NCBI GenBank assembly: GCA_963668605.1
Contig: OY764903.1
Location: forward strand, 1,736,001 to 1,800,000
Source: G963668605 sp963668605
Lineage (GTDB): Bacteria > Acidobacteriota > Terriglobia > Bryobacterales > Bryobacteraceae
Direction: 5' to 3'
Length of the DNA stretch: 64,000 nucleotides
In this document: one piece after another, positions 35,232 to 42,847 of the stretch
How the letters are laid out: each line of letters starts with the position of its first letter
Position numbering within the stretch: the first letter of the stretch is position 1
The notes under the pieces: model-generated
The model's database searches: none
The model's input: the letters and a program-made list of their open reading frames with translations, nothing else
What the model was told of the DNA's origin: nothing
Position numbers and translations under genes: made by a program

Positions 35232-35550
35232 CATTCCGAAAGCACCGGCGGGCTTGAGCGCCGAAGCTAAGGCAATTTGGGCGCAAGTTTGGCGCGAATT
35301 CGACCTTGAGGATTCCGCCACGATCGTGTTGAGGCTGGCGCTCGAAGCCTTCGACCGGCTGCGTGAATGTCAGGCAGTCTTGCGTTGCGACGGTTTGACC
35401 ACGACCGACCGCTTCGGGCAACAGCGCGGGCATCCGTTGCTGGCGACAGAACGCGACAGCCGCGGCGCGTTTTTGAGGGCCTGGAAACAACTCGGTCTCG
35501 ACCTTGAGCCACCGATGCCAAACGGCAGACCTGCGGGAGCAAGGCCATGA
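35221..35550 (+). CDS. phage terminase small subunit, P27 family
   Basis: The ATG at 35221 gives 109 residues. PKAPAGLSAEAKAIWAQVW and the later block with DRFGQQRGHPLLATERDSRG match the P27-type small terminase, in which N-P-x-x-x-x-E or H-P-L-L-x-x-E is a family mark. It would choose DNA for packaging. No large terminase is present in the element, so a helper large subunit would be needed. The next gene overlaps as ATGA. Confidence 0.82.
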   Translation: MTHNIPKAPAGLSAEAKAIWAQVWREFDLEDSATIVLRLALEAFDRLRECQAVLRCDGLTTTDRFGQQRGHPLLATERDSRGAFLRAWKQLGLDLEPPMPNGRPAGARP

Positions 35551-35825
35551 ACATCGAATTTTCGGAATGGCAAATGAAGTACGCCGAGCTGCTGAAGGAA
35601 TGCGCCGCCCACGGCGAGGTCGGATCGGCGCTGGCAGAGATGGACGCCGAATCGCTCGATCTGGTTACTCACGGACTTCGAACCCTGCGAAGCGCAGCGA
35701 AGAACAATTTGCCTATGCGCCAATTTTGGGCGGGTGTGCTTGAAGCCGTCTCTGACGAGCACACCCGGCGCGCATTGAGCAGCAATCTCGAAATTCACGA
35801 GCTCGAGCGCGTGGCAGCGCTCTAG
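35547..35825 (+). CDS. small element-borne protein between terminase and capsid genes
   Basis: A 92-residue acidic, helical protein (EWQMKYAELLKECAAHGEVG at the start; SNLEIHELERVAAL at the end), coupled to the small terminase gene by ATGA. In head-gene order this place often holds portal, protease or scaffold genes, but the protein is far too short for a portal and shows no catalytic motif. A scaffold-like role is only a guess. Confidence 0.5.
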   Translation: MNIEFSEWQMKYAELLKECAAHGEVGSALAEMDAESLDLVTHGLRTLRSAAKNNLPMRQFWAGVLEAVSDEHTRRALSSNLEIHELERVAAL

Positions 35826-35842
35826 CCTGAAACTGTTTTGCA

Positions 35843-36005
35843 CCACTTCGAGCATCTCTTCGCGGGATGCTCTGACAGAAAATCTTAAGACACTCGGGCG
35901 ACAGACAAAGACACTCGAAGCCGGACCCCAAGCGGCACCACTTCGAGCCGTCGAAAGCCTTCCGAGCCGTCGCGCAAGTCTTGAAGCCGATCTCCCACTT
36001 CGAGC
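35843..36005 (+). repeat. CCACTTCGAGC repeats before the capsid gene
   Basis: Three copies of CCACTTCGAGC start at 35843, 35938 and 35995; AAATCTTAAG also occurs twice (about 35880 and 36025). One frame is open across the repeats to a stop at 36031-36033 with phased repeat units (PLRAVESL and PLRAATP), but no start codon was found. It may be a structured leader, a packaging or protein-binding site, or a remnant of a scaffold region. Confidence 0.5.
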
Positions 36006-36041
36006 CGCAACACCGATCGCAAGCAAATCTTAAGGAGATTT

Positions 36042-37151
36042 ATGAATATCAATCCGAATGAAAAATTGGCTGAGCTGAACACCGCGATGACGGGATTCAT
36101 CGAGAAGGAGCGCAAGCAGATTTCCGACATGCAGCGGCAACTCGATGCTATCGACACCAAGAGTCAGATGCAGCACTCGAACTACGGCGCCGATCCGGTT
36201 CAGAACATCGTCCGGGCTTTGCAGGACGACAGCGACTTTCAGTCTCTCGCCCGCAATGGCAAGGGGAGGAGCGTTGTCGAGGTGAAAGACCTGCTCGGCA
36301 TCGAAGCGAAAGCGGCGATCACATCGACCGGCATCGTCACCCCGAGCTTGCTGACCGGCATCGGGTCAACTGGGCGTCAGGCGCTTCGGTTGCGTCAGGT
36401 GATCCCGAACTACCAGACGGACGGAGCGAGCGTGTTCTATGTGCGCGAGGCTGCATTCACTAACTCGGCGTCTCCGCAGGAGGAAGCCCTGGCAAAGGCC
36501 GAATCGGCGTTCACGTTTACCGGCGTGACGACCGCCGTCAAAACGATAGCGACGTGGACCAGCGCATCGGTTCAGGTGTTGCAGGATGCGGTTAGCCTTC
36601 AGCGGCACATCGAGGGCAGCCTGATCTGGGCCATTGAGCGCAAGCTTGAACTCGAGATGATCTCGGGCGACGGCACCGGCGAGCATCTCTCGGGCTTGGT
36701 GACCAACGCGACCGCGTTCACCACCTCTCTGCTGGGCTCTGGCGTGTGGAACAAGGCCGACGTGATCCGGCGCGCGATTCAGCAGCAGGAGGCGGTCGGC
36801 TACGACGTGAACGTGATCGTGCTCAATCCCGCTGATTGGGCCGACATCGAACTGGCCAAAACGACCACCTATGAGTACGTCGCCGGGAATGCGTTTCAGG
36901 TTCTTCCGCGCGTACTGTGGGGCAAGCAAGTTGTTGTCACCGACCAGATCACCTCTGGGACGTTCCTGTGTGGCGACAGCAACGCAGCTTCGCTGCGGGT
37001 CCGCATGGACTCCACCATTGACCTGTCCGATTCGCACTCGGATTACTTTACCAAGAACTTGATTGCGATTCGCGCAGAACTCCGCGCGGCGCTCTGCATA
37101 GAGCGTCCGGCTGCGTGGCTGTACGGCAGCCTGACCACTTCACCGGCTTAG
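36042..37151 (+). CDS. HK97-type phage major capsid protein
   Basis: A 369-residue capsid protein. The N-terminus is a short coiled coil (NEKLAELNTAMTGFIEKERK). The HK97-fold part shows VTPSLLTGIGSTGRQALRLR, the E-loop region around FYVREAAFTNSASPQEEAL, and the core IEGSLIWAIERKLELEMISG plus GTGEHLSGLVTNA. The C-terminal domain contains VIVLNPADWADIELAKT and YFTKNLIAIRAELRAAL. The ribosome site AAGGAG is close to the ATG. A maturation protease gene, usually adjacent, is missing. Confidence 0.93.
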   Translation: MNINPNEKLAELNTAMTGFIEKERKQISDMQRQLDAIDTKSQMQHSNYGADPVQNIVRALQDDSDFQSLARNGKGRSVVEVKDLLGIEAKAAITSTGIVTPSLLTGIGSTGRQALRLRQVIPNYQTDGASVFYVREAAFTNSASPQEEALAKAESAFTFTGVTTAVKTIATWTSASVQVLQDAVSLQRHIEGSLIWAIERKLELEMISGDGTGEHLSGLVTNATAFTTSLLGSGVWNKADVIRRAIQQQEAVGYDVNVIVLNPADWADIELAKTTTYEYVAGNAFQVLPRVLWGKQVVVTDQITSGTFLCGDSNAASLRVRMDSTIDLSDSHSDYFTKNLIAIRAELRAALCIERPAAWLYGSLTTSPA

Positions 37152-37235
37152 CCCGGTAACAAGCTTGCGCCGGCCTGTTCCTCCGGCGCACGGGCGCTCA
37201 GTTGTGCGGCTGCACATCTGGGCGCATCTCCTGCT

Positions 37236-37276
37236 GCGGGCCGCACGCTGGAAACGGCATACGGCCCGCTTTTTTT
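37236..37276 (+). terminator. rho-independent terminator after the capsid gene
   Basis: The stem GCGGGCCG (37236-37243) pairs with CGGCCCGC (37262-37269), and seven T residues follow. It should end the transcript of the capsid gene and separate it from the cold-shock gene. Confidence 0.75.
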
Positions 37277-37297
37277 GAAATCAAGAAAGGGTTTCTT

Positions 37298-37720
37298 ATG
37301 CGTGAAGTTGGGCAAGTTGTTGACTGGAACGAGTCGCGGGGGTTCGGGTTCGTGAAGCCCGGGTTAGACCCGGATCGTGATTTGTTTTTTCATCGAAGCG
37401 ATTGCCTGAGGGACGTGCCGCGACGTTGGGCGATGGTGAGCTTCGAGCGCGACTTTGGGCCGAAGGGCCTGCACGCGACCGCAGTTGAACCGGCCGACGA
37501 ACAGGAATCGATCAAGGCCGACGTTAGATCGTTCGAGGGGACGGTCCTCCGCATCTCTGAATCCCGGCGATACGGGTTCATCACATCTGGCGGGCATAAA
37601 TACTTTTTTCACGGCGGCCAGTTCGAAGGCGACGAAATGCCCGAACCCGGAACAGCGGTTAGGTTCGAGCCGGGCGAGAGCGACCGCGGGCTTTGTGCGT
37701 TGCGGGTTCGCCTGGCGTAA
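37298..37720 (+). CDS. tandem cold-shock-domain protein, element-borne
   Basis: The ATG at 37298, after AAGAAAGGG, gives 140 residues with two cold-shock domains. The first has GQVVDWNESRGFGFV and DLFFHRSDC, the second GTVLRISESRRYGFI and KYFFHGGQF. The RNP1-like and RNP2-like aromatic residues are kept in both. Such proteins bind single-stranded RNA or DNA. Its place on the element, after a terminator and thus likely with its own promoter, suggests it acts on host or helper-phage transcripts; this is inference. Confidence 0.85.
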   Translation: MREVGQVVDWNESRGFGFVKPGLDPDRDLFFHRSDCLRDVPRRWAMVSFERDFGPKGLHATAVEPADEQESIKADVRSFEGTVLRISESRRYGFITSGGHKYFFHGGQFEGDEMPEPGTAVRFEPGESDRGLCALRVRLA

Positions 37721-37821
37721 CTTGGCGGGCTTGCATCCGGCGCCGGGAAGGTGTAGCTTTTGTGCAGGCGGTTCCACCGATTGCGATCAACAACCGATGG
37801 AACCTGACCACACGAAAGGAT

Positions 37822-37899
37822 GAGCTTTCGGATGGCTTCAACGAGTTTATCATTCCAGCCAACAACACACCCGCGTTGCCGAAGTGTGTCCGAAAGCTC
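37822..37899. repeat. 11-bp inverted repeat before a small gene
   Basis: GAGCTTTCGGA at 37822-37832 is matched by TCCGAAAGCTC at 37889-37899, 56 bases apart. It lies in the leader of the small gene that starts at 37917. It may be an operator with two half-sites or a long-range RNA hairpin. Confidence 0.4.
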
Positions 37900-37916
37900 A
37901 GTTGAGAGGACACAAC

Positions 37917-38237
37917 ATGAGCAAGAAGAACACACCAAAACAGAACGCGGCACCCGTCGAGATAGCCATACGCGATTCTGATGATGACCTCCGAGAGACT
38001 TTCGAGCGGGTATTGAGGGAGCATCAAGGAATTCAGACTCCCGCCGAAGAACTGATCTACGCTTTGGTGATGAAGTACAGGTGGTTGAACGGTTCCATCA
38101 CGCCCGATCTCGTTGATAAATTAGCTGCCGAGTTCAAAATGAACTTCGATGATTTGATCGAAGAGGCGCGGCGGACGCTTGGCTTGTATCCGGAATTGGT
38201 CGCCGGACCGAAGGATTCGGCTGAAGAGGCAGCGTGA
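37917..38237 (+). CDS. small acidic element-borne protein
   Basis: The ATG at 37917, after GAGAGGAC, gives 106 residues. The protein is acidic and helical (DSDDDLRETFERVLREHQGI; AAEFKMNFDDLIEEARRTLG). It lies directly before the integrase gene. No family was recognised. A regulator of integration is possible from position only. Confidence 0.55.
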   Translation: MSKKNTPKQNAAPVEIAIRDSDDDLRETFERVLREHQGIQTPAEELIYALVMKYRWLNGSITPDLVDKLAAEFKMNFDDLIEEARRTLGLYPELVAGPKDSAEEAA

Positions 38238-38287
38238 CCGAGGCACCCGGGCGGGCTCCGGCTCGCCCGGTTCACTGAGGAGACACA

Positions 38288-39442
38288 ATGGCAGGACAGA
38301 TCATCTCTCGCGGCAAAAAGATTTGGCTCGTTCGCGTATTCACCGGGCGCGATCCACAAACGGGAAAGCGAGAATACTACAACAAGACCGTTCACGGGGC
38401 CAAGAAATCAGCCGAGGACGAACTCACGCGCGCGCTAAACGACCGGAACCGCGGGCTGCTTTGCGCGGGCGCAATGAAGACGACTCTCGACACCCTATTT
38501 GACGATCTGTTGCACGATTACAAGATCAACGGGAAGAGCTACGAATGGGCAAAACAGATCGTGGATCGACAGTTGCAGCCGTTCTTCGGACAGATCCCGA
38601 TTGCGAGACTCACCACCGATCACATCAGGAATTACGTTGCGAAGCGGAATTCGGAGGGCAAGGCCAACGCGACGATCAACAATGAACTCGCCTTACTGCG
38701 TCGAAGCCTAAAGTTGGGGATGAACACGACGCCGCCGAAGGTTCTGAGAGTGCCGCGTATCGAGAAACTCAAAACGAACAACGTGCGCAAGGGGTTCTTT
38801 GAGCACGCGGAATACATCGCACTCCGCGAAGCCTTGCCCACGTATCTGAGGCCGGTTTTGACGTTCGCCTATCACACGGGATGCCGGAGGGGTGAAATCC
38901 TTTCACTCGTTTGGTCTCAGGTCGATCTTGACGAACGGATTGTGCGGCTGGAACCCGGCACGACAAAGAACGATGAATCGCGAATGATCCCGCTTGCTGG
39001 CGAACTCTTTGAGACGGTCCAAATGCAGAGAGAGGTTCGAGACGCGCGCTTTCCGAACTGCGACCGGGTTTTCTTCCGCGACGGGGAACCGATCCTCGAT
39101 TTCAAGAACGCATGGGCGAGGGGTTGCCAGCGGGCCGGGCTCTGGACGGGCGACGAAATGACCGGCAAGGCTACTCGCCTATTTCACGACCTCAGACGAA
39201 CGGGCGTTCGTAACCTTGTGCGGGCGGGTGTTCCTGAGAAAGTGGCACAGAAAATTTCAGGTCACAAGACGCGCGCGGTATTCGACCGCTACAACATCGT
39301 GAACGAAACAGACCTGAAAGACGCCATGCGGAGACTGGCCGATTATCATTCGCAGCACGCGGAACCCGGCACACCATCGACACACAAAACCGACGATTGG
39401 CACACTATAGGCACACAAAACGAAACCGGGAAGATTCAATGA
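38288..39442 (+). CDS. int: tyrosine recombinase (phage-type integrase)
   Basis: A 384-residue integrase. An N-terminal arm-binding domain (WLVRVFTGRDPQTGKREYYN) is followed by a SAM-like core-binding domain and the catalytic domain. The active residues are Arg200 in TGCRRGEI, His300 and Arg303 in FHDLRRTG, His326 in SGHKT and nucleophile Tyr335 in VFDRYNIV. The ribosome site GAGGAG precedes the ATG. The gene ends 30 bases before the att repeat in tRNA-Leu, the usual layout for an integrase that targets a tRNA. Confidence 0.95.
   Translation: MAGQIISRGKKIWLVRVFTGRDPQTGKREYYNKTVHGAKKSAEDELTRALNDRNRGLLCAGAMKTTLDTLFDDLLHDYKINGKSYEWAKQIVDRQLQPFFGQIPIARLTTDHIRNYVAKRNSEGKANATINNELALLRRSLKLGMNTTPPKVLRVPRIEKLKTNNVRKGFFEHAEYIALREALPTYLRPVLTFAYHTGCRRGEILSLVWSQVDLDERIVRLEPGTTKNDESRMIPLAGELFETVQMQREVRDARFPNCDRVFFRDGEPILDFKNAWARGCQRAGLWTGDEMTGKATRLFHDLRRTGVRNLVRAGVPEKVAQKISGHKTRAVFDRYNIVNETDLKDAMRRLADYHSQHAEPGTPSTHKTDDWHTIGTQNETGKIQ
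39397..39418. promoter_or_regulatory. candidate integrase arm-type site, right
   Basis: TTGGCACAC and AGGCACACAA three bases apart repeat the pattern at 31269-31290. The site lies within the last codons of the integrase gene, 55 bases from the att repeat. Confidence 0.5.
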
Positions 39443-39472
39443 ACGAAAGAAGGTCTGTAACTGCTTGATTCT

Positions 39473-39530
39473 ATGGTGCGGATGATAGGACTTGAACCTA
39501 CACTCCCTCTCGGGAACCAGAACCTAAATC
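39473..39530. repeat. attR: 58-bp direct repeat inside intact tRNA-Leu
   Basis: It is identical to 31085-31142. Here the repeat is continuous with the 5' half of the tRNA, so integration left the tRNA gene intact. Confidence 0.93.
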
Positions 39531-39560
39531 TGGCGCGTCTGCCAGTTTCGCCACATCCGC
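39474..39560 (-). tRNA. tRNA-Leu (anticodon UAG), CCA encoded
   Basis: On the minus strand the gene begins GCGGATG and ends CATCCGCACCA, giving a seven-base acceptor stem. The anticodon arm is CCAGA-TTTAGGT-TCTGG, with TAG at positions 34-36. A long variable arm (TTCCCGAGAGGGAGT) marks a class II tRNA, and the T loop reads TTCAAGT. It is the integration target of the 8.4-kb element. Confidence 0.95.
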
Positions 39561-39585
39561 ATCGATTCGATGATAGCAGACGCGA

Positions 39586-40161
39586 TCAACTCGCCGCCGC
39601 CATGGTCCTCGGTTGGTCGATACCCACCAACCGGGGAACGGAAGAGCCGCACAGACAAGGCGAGCGGTCAATGGACTCGAAGTGCAGCAGCGCGTCGCTG
39701 AGATTCATCAGGCTGTTGCAGATGTGCAAGCCGCGATGGGCCGGACACTCCGCCGCGAGCAGGTCGCCGCCGGGCGAACGGAGCTGCTCAAAGATAGGCA
39801 CGCCCCAGAGTTTGTCGATCAATTCGCGATCCGATGGCGTCAGGCGGCCGTAAGGCTCGCCCACAAACGCGATCACGGAACTGCTCAGAGGAGGAATCGA
39901 AACTCGCCCATCGTCCACGGCGTGAATCAGCCACTGGATAGTTCTGGCCGGGGCAGCCAGCGCCTCAGGCGCGAAGCGAGCCAATTCCGGGCTCCAACCA
40001 GCCGCGAATTGGCGCACGCCGCCCGGCGGCGCATCGAAACTCAAGCCGAGCAGCGCCGTTTTGGGGATGGGATCGAAAGGGTAATTCAGTTCCGGCTTGC
40101 ACGGCGCGGCGAACTCCGGAGGCGGAATCACACGCGGCTTCCACTGGATCGTGACTTTCAT
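39586..40161 (-). CDS. hypothetical protein
   Basis: The ATG at 40161 gives 191 residues (an earlier in-frame start is possible). It is a soluble, proline-rich protein (WKPRVIPPPEF at the start). A Cys-rich end (CPAHRGLHIC, then SPCLC) could bind a metal, but spacing does not match a family known to me. It stands alone between the tRNA gene and the two-component system. The function is unknown. Confidence 0.6.
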   Translation of the reverse strand: MKVTIQWKPRVIPPPEFAAPCKPELNYPFDPIPKTALLGLSFDAPPGGVRQFAAGWSPELARFAPEALAAPARTIQWLIHAVDDGRVSIPPLSSSVIAFVGEPYGRLTPSDRELIDKLWGVPIFEQLRSPGGDLLAAECPAHRGLHICNSLMNLSDALLHFESIDRSPCLCGSSVPRLVGIDQPRTMAAAS

Positions 40162-40355
40162 GAAAAACCTTCTACTACTCCAGTGCTCCCGAGAGCGCAA
40201 TACTCTCTCAGGAATTCAGATCGCGAGCAACGCCGACATGCGGGGGCCGGACACCGTCCGCGTAAAAACGACTATACAACCACAGCCGCGCCCGGCACAA
40301 CGGTAAACATTACGAGCTCCTGACCTGGGATTCTTACCAGCGTCGCGCCGCGTAA

Positions 40356-41036
40356 CTAGCCGCCCAGAAGCTGATCCGAGGTGTGGAAACGGGTCACGCC
40401 GGCGGCCAGGGCGAGTTGCGTCAGACCGGCGACGTTGTTCACGTTGAGCTTCTTCATCATCGTCTTGCGGTAGCTGCGCACGGTCTGCAAACCGAGATCG
40501 AGTACGACTGCGATCTCCTTGCTGGTCTTGCCCTCGGCGACAAGGCGCAGGACCTGGAGTTCCCGTGGCGAGAGCCCTTCGAGCAAGGAAGGCAGCGCCT
40601 TCGATTCGAGGTCGCCGCGCTGGATCCGGGTCAGCAGCCGGTCGGAGACTTGCGGACTCAGGTAGGAGCCGCCCTTGGCGACGGTCCGCAATGCTTCGAT
40701 CAGATCGTTGTCGGAAGCTTTCTTCAGGACGAAGGCGCGCGCCCCCGACCGGATGGCACTCACCACCGAGTGCTCGTCGTCGTACATCGAAAGGATGAGG
40801 ATGCGCGTCTCGGGACAGTGACGCAAAATCTCAGTGGTCGCCTCGATTCCGTTCAGTCCCGGCAGTCCGATGTCCATCAGGACGATCGCAGGGCGCTCTT
40901 TCTTGCAGTATTGCACGGCATCGGCGCCATTTTCGGCCTCGCCAACGACGACGAATTCATCGCTGTGCTTCAAGATGGCTTTGATGCCGTCGCGCATGAT
41001 CTTGTGATCGTCGACAAGCAACACGCTAAAGGTCAT
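40356..41036 (-). CDS. NarL/FixJ-type response regulator
   Basis: A 226-residue regulator. The receiver domain has VLLVDDHKIMRDGI, the phosphoacceptor Asp55 in IVLMDIGLPG, and LILSMYDDEH and FVLKKAS with the conserved Lys. The C-terminal LuxR-type helix-turn-helix contains LSPRELQVLRLVAEGKTSKE. An in-frame TTG six bases earlier overlaps the stop of the kinase gene as TTGA and may be the real start. It forms a two-component pair with the upstream histidine kinase. Confidence 0.94.
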   Translation of the reverse strand: MTFSVLLVDDHKIMRDGIKAILKHSDEFVVVGEAENGADAVQYCKKERPAIVLMDIGLPGLNGIEATTEILRHCPETRILILSMYDDEHSVVSAIRSGARAFVLKKASDNDLIEALRTVAKGGSYLSPQVSDRLLTRIQRGDLESKALPSLLEGLSPRELQVLRLVAEGKTSKEIAVVLDLGLQTVRSYRKTMMKKLNVNNVAGLTQLALAAGVTRFHTSDQLLGG

Positions 41037-41038
41037 AC

Positions 41039-41770
41039 TCAATCCGTTCCTTCAGGGGGCGCGCCTCGGACATTCGCAGCCTCGTCTCCGCGCGTGCGGC
41101 TGCGCTTCCGTTCGAGCGGCCAACTCGCCTTCACAATTGTACCTTCGCCCGGTACGCTCTCGATCGAATAATCGAGGCCGGCTTGGCGGGCATAGTGCTT
41201 CATTAAAATCAGGCCGAGACCGGGAGACTTTTCGCGCGTCGCCTCCGCGTCGAAGCCTTTCCCGTGATCGCGGACTTCCAACTCCGGGCCGCGGCGTGTG
41301 TGGCGTACGAGGATCTCGATCATCGGACCGCCTGCATGTGCCGTGGCATTTTCGAGAGCCTGCTCGGCGATCTTATAAAAGGCGTTAGCAGCCTGTTTGG
41401 GCAAATTCAGCCCGGGATCGACGAGCAGCCGCACCGTGCCAGGGAACACATTACGGATGCGGCCGGCCAGACGGTCGAGCGCAAACGGCAGACCGGCGCG
41501 CTCAACGATGGCCGGATTGAGTTCATAGCTCAACTCGCGCACCTGTTTGACGGCGCGCTCGAGGATCGCCTGGATTTCGGCCGTGCGCTCGACGATCTCC
41601 GGAACACGATCCTTGAAATCGAGCCGTAGTACGTCCAACTGCAAACCCGCGGCGCTGAGCACCTGGCCGATCTCGTCGTGCAGAAAGCGCGACACGCGGG
41701 CGGATTCAGCCTCGCGCGACTCAATCATGGTGGCCAGTGTTTCGGCTAGTGGTCGTGGAATTTCCGGCAT
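41039..41770 (-). CDS. sensor histidine kinase, HisKA_3 type, soluble
   Basis: The ATG at 41770 sits three bases after GGAGGA and gives 243 residues. An upstream in-frame Met would add 24 residues. The phosphoacceptor His31 is in SRFLHDEIGQVLSA. The ATP-binding domain has ENATAHAG, EVRDHGKGFD and GLGLILMKHYARQAG. No membrane segment or sensor domain is visible, so it probably senses a cytosolic signal or works with a partner. It is coupled to the NarL-type regulator. Confidence 0.92.
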   Translation of the reverse strand: MPEIPRPLAETLATMIESREAESARVSRFLHDEIGQVLSAAGLQLDVLRLDFKDRVPEIVERTAEIQAILERAVKQVRELSYELNPAIVERAGLPFALDRLAGRIRNVFPGTVRLLVDPGLNLPKQAANAFYKIAEQALENATAHAGGPMIEILVRHTRRGPELEVRDHGKGFDAEATREKSPGLGLILMKHYARQAGLDYSIESVPGEGTIVKASWPLERKRSRTRGDEAANVRGAPPEGTD

Positions 41771-41881
41771 CGGTCCTCCATGATTGTCAAACGAAGCGAC
41801 GTCCGGGAGCGCGTTCCGCTCACCGGACGTCATCACGAACAAAGACTACATCGCAAACAGAAACTACACTGCAAACACAAA

Positions 41882-42847
41882 CTACGCCTTGCGCGCCAGG
41901 ATTTTGCGAACCGCCACCGCGAGATCCTTCGCCAGCAGTCCATACTTCTCGATGAGCGCATCGGGCGTTCCCGATTCGGCATACGTATTTTGAATTCCCA
42001 CGAACTCCATGATGCAGGGATTCGTCTCCGCAACCACCTGCGCCACGCGCACGCCCAGGCCGCAATCCACCAGATGCTCTTCGGCCACCACGATCGCGCC
42101 GGTCTCCTTGGCGGCCTTGGCGATCATTTCACGGTCGATCGGCTTAATCGTATGAATGTCGATCACACGCACGGAGACGCCCTCGGCCTCCATGATTTCG
42201 GACGCGCGAATCGCTTCGGCCACCATCAGGCCGGAGGCGATCACCGTTACATCCGTACCTTCCACCAACTCGATCGCCTTGCCAATTTCGAACTGCTGAT
42301 CAGCCTGATAGACAACGGGAACCTTGGGCCGTCCGGCGCGCAGGAACACGGGGCCCTTGTGCGCCACCATGAGCTTGACCAGAGCCTGCGTGGCGACCTC
42401 GTCGGCCGGCGCCAGAACGACGAAGCCGGGCAGTGCACCAGCCAGTGCGATGTCTTCGACGCTCATTTGCGACGGACCATCTTCGCCGATCGAGATGCCG
42501 CTGTGCGTGCCCACCACCTTGACGTTCATATTCGGGTAGGCCACCGTGACGCGAAGCTGCTCGAAGCCCTTGTTCAACATGAAGCAGGAAAAGCTGGAGA
42601 CGAATGGGATTTTTCCGGCTGCGGCCATGCCCGCCGCCACGGCCGCCATATTGGCCTCGGCAATACCGCAGGTAAAGAAGCGCTCTGGGAACGCCTTGGC
42701 GAAGTACGTCGTCATCGTGGACTTCGACAAATCCGCGTCGCAGACCACGATATCCTGATTGTCCTTCCCCAGCGCAGCCAGCGTCTTGCCAAACGCATCG
42801 CGCGTGGACATGCCTGGCTTCAGTTCGTATTTCGTTCTCGTTGCCAT
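41882..42847 (-). CDS. transketolase, C-terminal subunit
   Basis: A 321-residue protein equal to the pyrimidine-binding and C-terminal domains of transketolase. STRDAFGKTLAALG, FFTCGIAEANMAAVAAGMA (the conserved Glu for thiamine activation) and GTHSGISIGEDGPSQM are clear. It needs the neighbouring N-terminal subunit to form the enzyme of the non-oxidative pentose phosphate pathway. Its ATG overlaps the stop of the upstream gene as TAATG. Confidence 0.93.
   Translation of the reverse strand: MATRTKYELKPGMSTRDAFGKTLAALGKDNQDIVVCDADLSKSTMTTYFAKAFPERFFTCGIAEANMAAVAAGMAAAGKIPFVSSFSCFMLNKGFEQLRVTVAYPNMNVKVVGTHSGISIGEDGPSQMSVEDIALAGALPGFVVLAPADEVATQALVKLMVAHKGPVFLRAGRPKVPVVYQADQQFEIGKAIELVEGTDVTVIASGLMVAEAIRASEIMEAEGVSVRVIDIHTIKPIDREMIAKAAKETGAIVVAEEHLVDCGLGVRVAQVVAETNPCIMEFVGIQNTYAESGTPDALIEKYGLLAKDLAVAVRKILARKA

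Larger units (their letters stand above)
31085..39530. mobile_element. 8.4-kb integrative element in tRNA-Leu, phage-satellite-like
   Basis: The element is bounded by identical 58-bp repeats (31085-31142 and 39473-39530) that equal the 3' part of tRNA-Leu. A tyrosine integrase lies beside the intact tRNA. In between, all genes run rightward: unknown protein, excisionase-like, primase zinc-finger, RepA-like ATPase, AGTGTCCC array, small unknowns, P27-type small terminase, HK97 capsid, tandem cold-shock protein, unknown, integrase. No large terminase, portal, protease or tail gene is visible, so it should need a helper phage or be a reduced prophage. Confidence 0.92.

Noticed and set aside
37693..37905. 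A 70-codon open frame upstream of the small gene at 37917
   Set aside because: It starts inside the cold-shock gene and its first third is that gene in another frame; the inverted repeat explains part of the rest. A real product cannot be fully excluded.
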